Source: Mnemiopsis leidyi (taxonomy: Eukaryota > Ctenophora > Tentaculata > Lobata > Bolinopsidae). From it: 36,330 nucleotides of DNA. The position numbers and the translations under genes were made by a program. The stretch's first letter is position 1, and each line of letters begins with the position of its first letter. Positions 10,860 to 21,377 of this stretch are shown here, one piece after another. The DNA is taken from assembly GCA_000226015.1 (NCBI GenBank), contig JH155026.1, positions 183,408 through 219,737 of the forward strand. The letters run 5' to 3'. The notes beneath the pieces were generated by a model, which searched no databases, was not told the DNA's origin, and saw only the letters and a program-made list of their open reading frames with translations.

Positions 10860-13360
10860 GAGGTTCATGTCGTCATGAAAACGAGAGTACTCACTTCCGC
10901 CAGATGAGGTAAGTTTGTGTTCTGAGAATATTATAGGCCGCTTAAAGATTGGGGCAACTTTGAGAAGAGGGCTGTCTTATTTGAAACTTCAGTCCAAAAC
11001 CTCGATATAATCCCTTCAGTGCAATGGGATGGGTTTGGACCCAGTTAATCGCACTCAGAGTATAAGAAAGTAGAATCCTCAGGACACATTAACACCGCTC
11101 AGAAGACATCTGCTTGGTTTAATAGTAACATTGATTTATTACTCCAGTTCTAATCCCTTCAGTATATAGATAAATAAATTCCTCAGACGTAAGAGCCATG
11201 ACATTTTACCTAAATGCTCCCTATTATAGAGGTGATAGGAAATTATAATTACGACTCTGATTAGAGTTATCATAAGATCCTATTTTTAATCGTATCTGAA
11301 TTTACGACATAACTTTTTGAGATCAACGATTCATTATAGGCGGGCTTTTCATGGTTTCAAGTGATCATTGTCACAAGTTTTCAGTAAATATAATAACGTG
11401 CACAAGTTTTAAAAATACTAAAATAGAGCAAAAATAATGTTATTATTGGATTGCGCGGCGGTGGCTATTTAGAAACATTATATCGCATAGTATAAGTTTC
11501 GAGGTCTTAAACTTATTCTAGGACTACTGTGGTTTAGAGTTGAAGGTCATTACAAGCGGCACCCTGAAACAACGTGACTAAATTGCTATCGCAACCTGCC
11601 AAGAACCCGACCAAACCTGAATTTTATAACCCGACTAAAACGTGACCAAAACCCGACCGAAGTTCAAGTGCACTGGAACTACTACTTATAGATTGCAGCG
11701 CTATAGAACTCCTGCAATTACTAAATTAACACTCTCGTAACGATTTCTGCTCAATTAATATTATGTTCTTGCAAGAAATGCCACTTTTTTAATCGTTCAC
11801 TTGTCTGTCATATATGGTATGACACCTTCCACTTTATCTTAAAACGGTTATATTCATTATTCGGTTGTATACGTGATCCCGGTTCTGCTGAAGGCCGAAC
11901 AAAAAGGGTGTGTCGTAGGAGAAAAATCGCCATGAAAACCAGGCTTGTTGCTCGGTATACAGTCCTGAAAGTAATATGAGCATTTTTCAGCCACTCTGAT
12001 CTCCAAATTTTATTCATCAGAGCAGAGTGAGTATTAAGACAGGCATGTAATTTCTAGGAGTCCGAGTACGACAAAAGATTCGATTCAATAAGCAGGCTAG
12101 TTCGCAAAGAGACCTATTACTTAATGTAATTTTGTTTTAATTATCATTTTACCTACTAGGTATACCGATCACGCACGCACAGAATCGCATTCCATTTTAA
12201 AGCTTTTCTGCCCGGTGGTAGAGATTATGGGCAGATTAACAAAGTTCTGTGTGTCAGTCTATTTCAAGAGAAAAGTTACCAAATTCAATTTTACTTTTAG
12301 GTTTTGTTGAAGAAGGGCGTATTTGAATAGTATTTATATACGATATTCTTGTAGTTGGGTTCACCAGCAGTAGGGCGGTCCATATTCCCAGAATATAAAT
12401 TTTGTTGATCTTTCTGCGTTTTAGTCTTTAGTCCAATTTCCAAGGAAGGATTTAATTCAAATTCTGGATCCGTTATTGGATTTCTCTTTGTTTATTTAAT
12501 GAATAATTTAACGGCTGATTTTGCAAACCTGACAGCCCTCGCAAAGTTAAAGTTCGCGTATTGTTTATGTTACGGCTAAAACAAAAGAAATTGGTGTAAC
12601 TGTACCTATTACTCTATTAAAGTATTCTAAAAAGGCATGGCAATTTATGCTCTTGACGCCTCAGCGGTTTTACTTTTAAAATTAAAGTGCTCACGCAAAA
12701 TTCGTGTCGCTGAGGAGCAAAATTTACCATAGTTAAAATCACATTATGCTGGTTACCGTTAAGCCTGAATTTCTTGACGATAGATTTTGTTACAACCGTA
12801 AAATCCGCCATGAGCTGCAGATAGCAGCAATAAAATAATTGCATTAGTTACTTAGAGAAAATTCAAATCAGATTCCCTCTTGATGCAATTGTAAAAGTTT
12901 AAATGCTTGAAAAGGGAATTGTTTATGATTATACTACATGAACTGTAACAATGAAAATTCCCTGATTCAGTTTGACCGTGCCAGTCATCAGTCTGATCAC
13001 ATTTACCGCGGTAGGATATCGTAAGTGCCGAGTTATCCAATCCAATACTCGTTCTGCAATTATACATGACGCGATCTGTTCAGGTGTAGCCTGTCTGTAT
13101 CCGGGGAGTAGAATTGGATTACTTCCTAGTTCCACGTGTTAACCTTTATCAAACAGACCGGTATCAGCGCAGTCAGTTCCGTTTGATCTCGCCCCTCTCG
13201 TTTGTTTGTTATCAGCAAGCATCGGGAGTACACTTAACCGTGTGCCTGGGTAACGCATTGGACAGAGCGCCTTAAATCCTTTCTCTGCGTTTTCTGTGTC
13301 TGCAGTCTGATTCTTCTGCTTTAAACAGACTTGCTTGTTGCAGCTCAACACTCCAAAGTC
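10860..13360. other. Stretch without a recognisable gene
   Basis: A/T-rich. Short frames on the - strand (12617-12844, 12929-13135, 13139-13351) lack domain signals. An 8-bp inverted repeat CCTCAGCG...CGCTGAGG lies at 12660-12667 and 12710-12717. Nothing else is supported. Confidence 0.4.
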
Positions 13361-13410
13361 ATGTCTGCGAAGATAACTTTAAACGCTCCAACTCTCAGCC
13401 AAGTGAAAGG
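13361..13410 (+). CDS. Candidate alternative first exon of the sulfotransferase gene
   Basis: ATG at 13361 reads MSAKITLNAPTLSQVK and ends with GG before a donor (AAAGG|GTAAAT), phase 2. The sulfotransferase exon at 15960 follows an acceptor (ATATTTCAG|A ATG). Joining the two gives GGA (Gly) and then the ATG in frame, which would lengthen the cytosolic tail by 17 residues. The link is an inference from phase; no other exon within 2.5 kb competes clearly except the one at 14353. Confidence 0.35.
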
Positions 13411-14352
13411 GTAAATTCATTGATCACTTTATGAAGTAGTACGCATACGTTCGTGGTTAGCAAGGATTCTACTTTTTTGTGGGGCGAAATTAGCATTTGT
13501 TTCGCGGGATATTCACGTAAACTAATTGAACCTGCGGACTGGAATGTTTGTATTGCGGTAAAGTATAAAGTAAATCTCGTAAGACCAACGATTAATCGTC
13601 CCTAATGAAGGGGTCTAACAATCCCGGTGAATATTTCCTCTATGCCCTGTCTAGTTCTAACTGGAGTTTTTAGATCCACTAGAGATCCAAGCTACATAGA
13701 TCCAACCATGACAGTAGCTTGATTAAATTACCGTCTACCACTTCGATTAATGTAAACAAAGATCAGTGCTGGTTGCGTTATAAATTTCAGTGACCTCACA
13801 CATCAATTTCATTTGACAAAGCACCACGTAGGATGCTAACTAGGTAGTGCGAGGGACCTGCAATTTTGTTATAAACGTATTTGCAAAATTTGACCTGTTG
13901 TTATTCGGTTGCACCTCTCCGTGGTACCCCAAGTCACCTCCGCCATTTATTCGTGACTTGGCCATTAATTTCAGGAATATTTTCATACATAGTTAATGAC
14001 TTCACGGTCCATCTATGACACGTGACTTTAATTGATAACATTAATTTATTTTTCTAGCCGGTCCCACACGTATAACCACGAAGATTCTGCAACCGTTCAT
14101 CAAACTCAGACTGTGCACATCGTTTGTCTGATTTTTAACGCCCTAGCCCTCCAAACCTAATCAACTCCTAAATTTTAGGATTTTCGATGCTTTTTAGCCA
14201 ATTACTTCAGCGCAGTGGCAAATTAATGTAATAAGATTTGGGAACCTATTGAATCAGTGCAGAAGGGAAGGACAAGCCCTCTACCCGTCTGACCTGTCGG
14301 CTGCACTAGATCGATCTGCTGTGTTTGCGTTGTGATCGAATTTCAGCTATAC

Positions 14353-14423
14353 ATGGTGAATAGTTTAAATCTGCCGACTTTGCAGAGACTCAGCAGGCTG
14401 CTCGATAGTGTCTCAGGGTGCAG
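14353..14423 (+). CDS. Candidate alternative first exon of the sulfotransferase gene
   Basis: ATG at 14353 reads MVNSLNLPTLQRLSRLLDSV and SGC, ending TGCAG|GTTTGT in phase 2. Joining to the exon at 15960 gives AGA (Arg) and then the ATG in frame, adding 24 residues to the cytosolic side. It shares the local pattern LN-x-PTL with the candidate at 13361, as might mutually exclusive first exons. Unproven. Confidence 0.35.
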
Positions 14424-14782
14424 GTTTGTTCGCGAACTTTAGAACTTTCCATAATGTCCAACCCTCCATTGCTTAGTCTAGAAGTACGCCTGTGGTGGTT
14501 AAAACAATGTACACTTTGCTCACTTATTCATCAATAGTTGGGAGCTATCATTGAAGTTCTTGTAGTTTAAATGGCAAGCTTGTTTAGAAGATCAAACAGA
14601 ATGTATCGGGGAAACTATGACTTTACATGATACCTTGCTTCACGTCGATATTCTGAATTTAACGTTCCATTATTTTGTATCCCACTTCCTGAAATTGCGA
14701 AAATATGGATAGTTTCCATGTCCAAGAAATAGCGACTTCTTCGTTAGTTTTTAAGCAAACAATACTAACTACTAATGTTCTT

Positions 14783-14982
14783 ATTGTTAAAAATTTCTCC
14801 TTTTCTCTGAGTAGACTCGGACAAGGGACACAAGTTGTTAATAACTTGGGTGACCGACAACTTCACCACATGAATGGCAGTTCCCACATCCTTAACAGGG
14901 TACCCAATCAATTTGACAGGCCAATAACTTGTGTCCCTTGTCCGAGTGTACTCTGCAGAAAAAACGAGAACTTTTTAACAAT
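14783..14982. mobile_element. Foldback/MITE-like element with about 55-bp inverted ends
   Basis: Two inverted arms of about 54 and 57 bp, both starting ATTGTTAAAAA when read inward, with a perfect inner stretch of 22 bp (14815-14836 against 14928-14949; core GGACAAGGGACACAAG). The central spacer is about 90 bp. A GTTCTT sequence flanks both sides (about 14777 and 14986) and might be a target duplication. It has no coding capacity of its own; the open frame 14705-14995 merely runs across it. The superfamily is not recognised. Confidence 0.65.
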
Positions 14983-15136
14983 CAGGTTCTTCTAAGAGAC
15001 TCAATAATACTTCACGACTACACGACAAGACTTAGATTGTCAAGTACATCTTTTTCAATTATATGATTAATTGAAACGCGAAATGTATAACTGTTAAATC
15101 TCAATCAACTTATCGACACACAAATTGTTTGTTTAT

Positions 15137-15392
15137 AACCGGATAGTTTCCGAGGAAACCGGATAAATTTCAATCATACTGAATACTTTCTTAGGATACC
15201 GGATAGTTTCCAAGAATAACGGATACTGGATAATTTTTCAGGATTCCGGATAGTTTCAAAGGATACCAGATTGTTTTCTAGAATACCAGATAGTTCCATT
15301 ATAGGATACCGGATAGTTTCTAAGGATACCGGATAGTTTTAAAGGATACCAGATAGTTTTCTGAACCCGGATACCAGATTGTTTCAAAAGTT
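15137..15392 (+). repeat. Degenerate repeat of GGATACCGGATAGTTTC
   Basis: At least ten irregular copies of a unit of about 17-20 bp (GGATACCGGATAGTTTC and variants with CCAGAT, AACGGAT, TTCCGG). Spacing varies, so this is an old, decayed minisatellite. Non-coding. Confidence 0.75.
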
Positions 15393-15960
15393 ATCAAATA
15401 GTATTGAAGTTTAGGCTGGCCTTGTTGATTTTACTATAATCTAGGTTTTAGGCTTTAAGCAGAGCGGGTTAATTGCGAAGGTTTGCAACAAAGAGGTCTT
15501 TTGCAGCGTATAACAGTCTGCATAGCGCAAGTCTTTAATCTTGAACAAAAACAGAAATGTAATTTTAAATTAAGAAATCGTAAATAGCATAAATTCACGA
15601 GGCTACCTCCTACTATTATGTTTTCTCAATTTCGTGACTGTAAGACATGGGCCACGACTCCAAATTCAATTTGAAAACTAATGTCTGAATGAGAGTACGA
15701 CCTGTCGTTTTAGGGCACAATTATAAGTATAAAACTACTGCTGTGAATCCACTATAAACTACTACTAGTACTTAGTTTGGTATGTGATTTCTGAATGTGA
15801 CCAGCTTAAGCTATCTGCTAGAATTGAGCTAACAATCTCGTTCCCTAAAATAGCGTCCTAAACCAACAAATAACTCCATGGTAACACCCCAGCCGTTATA
15901 ACAACAGATATCACCCACTAACAATCACCTCCAAGACGACACTAATACTGATATTTCAGA

Positions 15961-18900
15961 ATGTACGAGAGGTCGCTGAACCAGATACTTCAAGTTCTGC
16001 GGAGGATAAAGTGCCTGACGTACGGGATGTTCCTGATCACCTGCACCACCCTCATTCTCTACCTAGTGCGGGACGTCATGACAGTGCACCTCATCTCCCA
16101 GCAAGCTTGTAAGTTTAACATTATCTTCTATATCTCTGCTTAATTGTACACCTCATCTCCCAGCAAGCTTGTAAGTTTAACATTATCTTCTTTATCTCTG
16201 CTCTGTACACCTCATCTCCCAGCAAGCTTGTAAGTTTAACGTTATATATATCTCTCTTCTTTATCTCTGCTCTGTAAGTTTAACATCTCCCAGCAAGCTT
16301 GTAAGTTTAACATTATCTCTGTTATTTATCTCTCCTTTTTGTGGTCGTCAGATATCGGTACATTCTTCCCTATTATTTGTACGAATATTCGTACAAATAA
16401 AAGGGAATCATGATGAGTCACGGGTCACCATGAGTGAAGAATCGCTTATAAGCTTATAGCAAGTAATAGTAGTCTCTGTTACAATCGCTAGCTGTGATTT
16501 GAGGCCACTTAAAGCGTTTTAGACAAATGTAGGGTCAGCTAAATCCTTTTGAAGCATATAAATGTATTGAAAATACTGCTATAGGAGTGGCACAAGTTCA
16601 TTTATTCAGGAGTTGATAATGCATTGTGGATTTATAATGGTAAATAATTTATTATGTGAATTATTTTGGGAAGCTAGAAAATCACCAAATAGGCAGTAAT
16701 CATTCTGTGTGGGTAGGATATTGAGGGAAGATGGAGCTACGTGGCCGACAGGCGAATCTACATTTTCCTAGGACTAGGAGTCGAGTAAATGGGACACTGA
16801 TTGCTTCTAATCTTCTTGCTGATACGATTAGGCTTAGGCTTATGAGCTGTTTTGTTGTGTTATGTATATTGAATCTAGGGTTACATTTGGATAAAGATAA
16901 CAAGTAGAGCAATTGATTGTTATTTTGTCCGATCTAAAGTTTTAATTATAACAAGATTATAATGCTACTTATAGTCAATAATAACATCATTATTGTAATG
17001 GAATTAAACACATGATAATAAGATAGGCGACGGTAAATGGGATTAAAAGGTCTTCCTTCGCACGTACCAATATTGGTAGATATTGGAAATCATAGTAGCG
17101 GCTAAGTGTTTTTTTTAGTAAAATCCATGAATCTAAAACTATAGAAAAAGGTTTTATACGTATAGTGGAACAAGTAACAAAGGAAACTAAATTCTTCCAA
17201 AATCGCGCAAAAATGAGGCCATAGTTGGTTTTGCCATTTTGACAAGGGCTATTTTGGACTTAGTAATTTTAGGATAAAATATTTTGAAATTTTGATTTCG
17301 ATAATTTTATAATTACCTTAAAATGGTCACGATAGACTTCTTTGGGCAGTTAACTTTAGTGGAGGCCGGATGGTAAAATCGTGGTCTATTACCTCTTCCC
17401 CTCCTCCCTTACATAATTGCTTTGATCGCTTTTAGAATTATCCGATAATTCAAAATATTTAAAGCTTAAATCACGTACCTTATATTTATCTAAGCCTGAT
17501 TAAATTAAACAAACTAAGGACCCCAAACTAACAGTTTCCAATAATGCAATATTGTACCTTAAAGGTAACAGGTGATATTTAGAATTTCTTCGCGTCTAGA
17601 ATTTCTTCGCCAGGGTCCGTTTGTAAACCCCTAACCTGCAATAAACGATATTCATATTGTATCTTAACTGGAACCAAAATCCAAATAATCTAGAGTTACA
17701 ACGTTTTCATATCATCCATTCCATTTTCCAATATCTATAAATTTTACAAAGATATCTTTATGATGCAAGCTTCATCCGTACAAAAATACCAGAAAAATGT
17801 TTTGACTTAGTTACACAGATACGACCCAATTTACGGTGACATCATCTAATAAATTCTTAGAAACGAGTGAGCTTTATCTCCTAAACTTTTTTCAGCATTT
17901 CCAGTGAGAAGGCGGCCAGGATTTGCGGCTGCGATTCAGATGGAGTTTCACAGAGAGTGTACCCCCCAACAGAACATAATCTTCACAAAAACACACAAGA
18001 CTGGCAGCAGTACTATCACCAATATCCTTCTTAGGTTGGTATATTAACAGGAATGTAAGTTTTGTACAATGTACAAATCAAATTGAGAATAAGGATTGAG
18101 AATTTTCACGATTAGTTGGATCATTAAATGATCAAGTAACGTTTGTTGGTGTTGCAATCATTGAAGGAGCATATAATAAATTATTGTGATCTAGGTACGA
18201 AGGCTGATAATCTAATGAAGTTGTACTTACAATCTTTGATAATTCTATGACCATAAAGCTGATGTCCACCCTCCTTAGATACGGCGAAGTACACAACAAA
18301 ACACAGCTCCTTTACAAATACCCCTCTAGCACGGAATACAAAAAGCTCGACCCAGAACGTCTGATGACGGGCCGCCCCACCGCCAACATCTTCGCTCAGC
18401 ACGCCAACTTCGACCATGGCTTCCTGACGAGCCACATCTACAACACCTCCAAGACCTTCACCATCCTCAGGTCCCCCGTCTCTCAGTTCTTGTCGGCGTT
18501 CAGTTTCTTCGAGAAGACGGCACTGTACCCGGCCGAGACGTTTGAAGAGAGCATCAAGCTCTTCTTCAAGAGTCATGGTCATGACAAGTACTTGACGGAG
18601 TCTTGGTTCTGTAAGAACTGTGGAATGTTGGTTAACGCTAACAGTGTCGACATGGGCTTTGATCTGGAGGGTTATGTTATGTCGCAAGATCGAGATCAGT
18701 TTTTGTCGGACTTTTTGGACAAGGCAAGCAAAACTTGGGACCTAGTTTTGATAACGGAATATTTTGATTTGTCGTTAGTTTTGTTAAAGAGAAGGTTCTG
18801 TCTGCAGTTTGAAGATATTCTCTACTTGAGATCGCTAGAGAGAATCAAAAAGGAAACAGTGGAGGAACCCTACACTCTTGCTAAGATAGCTGAGATGCAG

Positions 18901-19903
18901 AAACTGGATATTGCGCTATACGAGCATTTCAATGCTACTTTTTGGCGGGAAGTCGAAAAGGAGGAGGGAATCTTTGAGGAGCTGGCGATATTCCAGAAAC
19001 TTAACAAACAAGTTCAGTCTTTCTGCGTCCAAGGTATGGGAATATGGAGCTATAAGCATTGCATGAACTTGGGGCACTTTTTAAAAACTTAACTTCCAAA
19101 GCTTGCGAATTCTGGTTAAACCGTAGTTATCTTGAGTGGGCTTAACGTCTACTGAATGGTTTCGTAAATTTTGGATTGTATGAACTTCTGATGATTGATT
19201 TGCATATTTATTTTAGCATATTCATCAAAATGTTGAAATATTCAATTTAAACCATGGAAATTTTAACAGCCGAAAATTTTAAAAATACCATCGAGTTTTA
19301 ACATCGTTATTTGCAGGATCCCGCGTCGGTTATCAAGGAACGTACGCTAACGTTTTGTCTCCAGAGGGCAGGAAAAACTTCCAATGCATTGCTATGAACA
19401 CTCGATGTCTAAACTTTATCAGATTAATGGGTGCGCCTTCCTTTCAATTAGATTTTGTGCAACGGAATTATTCGAATTTTAATTGACGATAAATATAATC
19501 TGGATATTATGTCATTACGTTTTTACATGGATAAACCAAGATTAACAATTAAATGCCGTCACACGCTTTTCAAACATTTTTTCTCCATCACATTAAGGCA
19601 TTAAGGCATTAAGGCATTAAGTTTACCTATAACTTATCGACAAGATGATATCCGCCTATTGTTCTAACGAAATGGTCGCGCGAGTCGGATATCCTCTAAA
19701 CGAACCGTTACAAGACTTACAACCCCCTCTCTTCTCTTTCAGAAGCACGTGATGACACGGCAGTGCCCAGATCAGATATACCACGGATAGCCGAGGACTA
19801 TACGGACCCGGACAGTTTGAATTATAATCAGATCGTACACATGGACAGAACCGAGAACGTCATTGATTTAGCTTACAAAAATAGATTTAGGTTTAACTTC
19901 TAA
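15961..19903 (+). CDS. Galactose 3-O-sulfotransferase (GAL3ST family)
   Basis: Five exons: 15961-16108, 17896-18034, 18279-19033, 19317-19430 and 19743-19903 (TAA stop), all GT-AG and phase-consistent, giving 438 aa, within the family range. Residues about 18-36 form one membrane anchor after a basic tail, so this is a type II Golgi enzyme. The 5'-phosphosulfate loop is IIFTKTHKTGSST (residues 77-89), and the 3'-phosphate-binding stretch is TILRSPVSQFLSAF (157-170), both typical of enzymes that move sulfate from PAPS to O-3 of galactose in glycolipids or glycoproteins. N-glycosylation sequons include NKT and NTS. Exon 3 stays open past its donor to a TAA at 19092; retention there would give an alternative C terminus. 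ATG 15961 directly follows an acceptor-like ATATTTCAG, so a 5' leader intron or further first exons are likely. Acceptor sugar specificity cannot be told. Confidence 0.88.
16084..16340 (+). repeat. Repeated copies of exon 1 end and donor
   Basis: The end of sulfotransferase exon 1 (CTCCCAGCAAGCTT|GTAAGTTTAAC) occurs four times: the genuine junction at 16108 and three intronic copies whose donors lie near 16170, 16230 and 16300. Unit length is about 60-70 bp and irregular, with TATCTCTGCT spacers. Read-through from exon 1 meets TAA at 16141-16143. Confidence 0.85.
16375..16398. repeat. 24-bp perfect palindrome
   Basis: The two halves ATTTGTACGAAT and ATTCGTACAAAT are exact reverse complements. 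Weaker complementarity continues outward (TTCCCT at left, AGGGAA at right), giving about 50 bp of potential cruciform or hairpin in sulfotransferase intron 1. Function unknown. Confidence 0.7.
19592..19622 (+). repeat. Short 9-bp tandem repeat
   Basis: Three to four copies of ATTAAGGC(A) in the intron before the last sulfotransferase exon. Of no evident function. Confidence 0.7.
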
Positions 19904-20151
19904 TGACTCTAACTTTAGTAATTAATGTAACAAATTTAATTGTCATATAATTAACGAATTTCATACTATGTAATTTAATCTTAGTCCTGGACCTCATGGT
20001 TAAATTTGTCTCTGGTCGTTGATCGGACATTTGATTTTAAAAGAATGGAAATTTTACTGGTACTGGTTGCTTGCGTGGTAATTTGCTGAATAGTTAAAGT
20101 TTAGTAAGTTATGATTTTTAAGTCGTGGTGAGAGAAGCAATTGTTATCAGA

Positions 20152-20364
20152 CTGATCTAAATATCTTATCATGAATGTTTATTAAATTTTAATTGCCTTT
20201 AAACGGAATAATTGGTGGCAAAATTATAAAAATTTGGCACATGCCAGATACCTTAAAAGAATTTTGTAATATAAGTTGTTGAAATTAATTTAGATCTGAT
20301 CTAAATATCTCATCAAGATTTTTTTTTTCTAAATTTTGATTATCTTTGAACGGAATAATTGGTG
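20152..20364 (+). repeat. Diverged direct repeat of about 70 bp
   Basis: Copies at 20152-20218 and 20295-20364 both begin CTGATCTAAATATCT and end AACGGAATAATTGGTG, with a changed middle. They lie in the 3' untranslated/intergenic region after the sulfotransferase. Possibly two halves of an old element. Confidence 0.6.
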
Positions 20365-20796
20365 TCGAAGCTGCTTGGTTGATATGTTGGGCAGAATTAT
20401 TGAGTTAGGTTCAATTGGTAGAATTAGATATACTTAATTGAACTTTCAGATTTATTTATAATGCTTGAGATTAAGTTGATCAAGTTTTGCTGGATGAAGC
20501 TTCGGTTTGAATTTTTATTCATTATGTGTGTCTTTCAGAGACAACTATTGTGGTAAGAAAGTAAACCATTTTTGACATATGTTAAAGGTGTGTCCCAAAC
20601 AGCACTTGCTTGACGTTCTTGGTTTTGTTTATGATTGTTGTCGTTGTACGATTGCATTGTACGATTTGAAATTTTTTCCTTAAAATTTTCAGACAGCGAT
20701 AATTTATTTCGTTCTCAAACTTACAATGTTACAATCAGGTGTAGTTTTAGACGTGGCATTAACTAGTGAAGCCCTAGTGAAGTCTTTAACATAGCA

Positions 20797-20802
20797 AATA
20801 AA
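20797..20802 (+). terminator. Possible polyadenylation signal AATAAA
   Basis: AATAAA lies about 890 bases after the sulfotransferase stop. An earlier non-canonical site is equally possible. Confidence 0.25.
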
Positions 20803-21157
20803 AAGTATTGATTTATGAATAATTCAGCAAACTTTTAACCACAGTTATTTTCATAATAATTTTTCAATATGAAGTTTGTAAGTGAGTAACTTATCAAATG
20901 CAAGCTCACATATGAAACTTTGTCATTTTCAAACTCCTTGCAGGCCCAGATCACTTTTTAGTTTTGTGGGAAGCCTATGTAATTGCACACTTGATTATAA
21001 AGCACTTATAAGATTAACAGTCTCGCACGTGATGCCTCACGCGTTATGTCTCACGCAGTGTTTGTCGACAGTGCACATGAGGGTGTTATCGTGCTTGCAC
21101 GTGCAAGTTCTGCAGCCGCGCATCAAGTGACTTCCTGGCGTGAGGTAGTACATCCCC

Positions 21158-21377
21158 ATGAAACAGCCAGATCTATTGGAACTTGCGCCTGAAGATTTTA
21201 GTGAATGCATATTGTAAGCAGTAAGTTAAAATAGCTTTGAATCCCGAAATGAATACTGCTTCCGTGCAAGAAGGCGCCATGATGCCATATATTGGAGCTC
21301 ATCAAAGTAAAAAGTACAATGTGGACAGCTTAAAAGATTATCATTATATGCCCAAGTTCTCACCACACAGACATTAA
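21158..21377 (+). CDS. Candidate small coding segments converging on the - gene
   Basis: ATG at 21158 gives MKQPDLLELAPEDFSECIL and then TAA, overlapping GTAAGC at the end as a possible donor. In another frame ATG 21249 gives a 42-residue peptide that starts MNTASVQEGAMMPYIGAHQS and stops with TAA at 21375-21377. Both look like real protein in composition but lie in different frames, and an intron between them would be too short (about 20 bases). They could be a broken gene or two parts of separate exons. The second stop overlaps the stop of the - strand gene (21374-21376) on the other strand. Confidence 0.25.

Noticed and set aside
12617-13351. Three - strand frames of about 70 codons
   Set aside because: Protein-like in places (ADFTVVTKSIVKKFRLNG; ATPEQIASCIIAERVLDW), but no linked exons in phase, no domain and no start context. 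Left unannotated.
14705-14995. 96-codon + strand frame
   Set aside because: It spans the foldback element with its inverted arms and shows no protein features.
18181-18687. 168-codon - strand frame
   Set aside because: It lies opposite sulfotransferase exon 3, which carries the PAPS-binding stretch and has consistent junctions.
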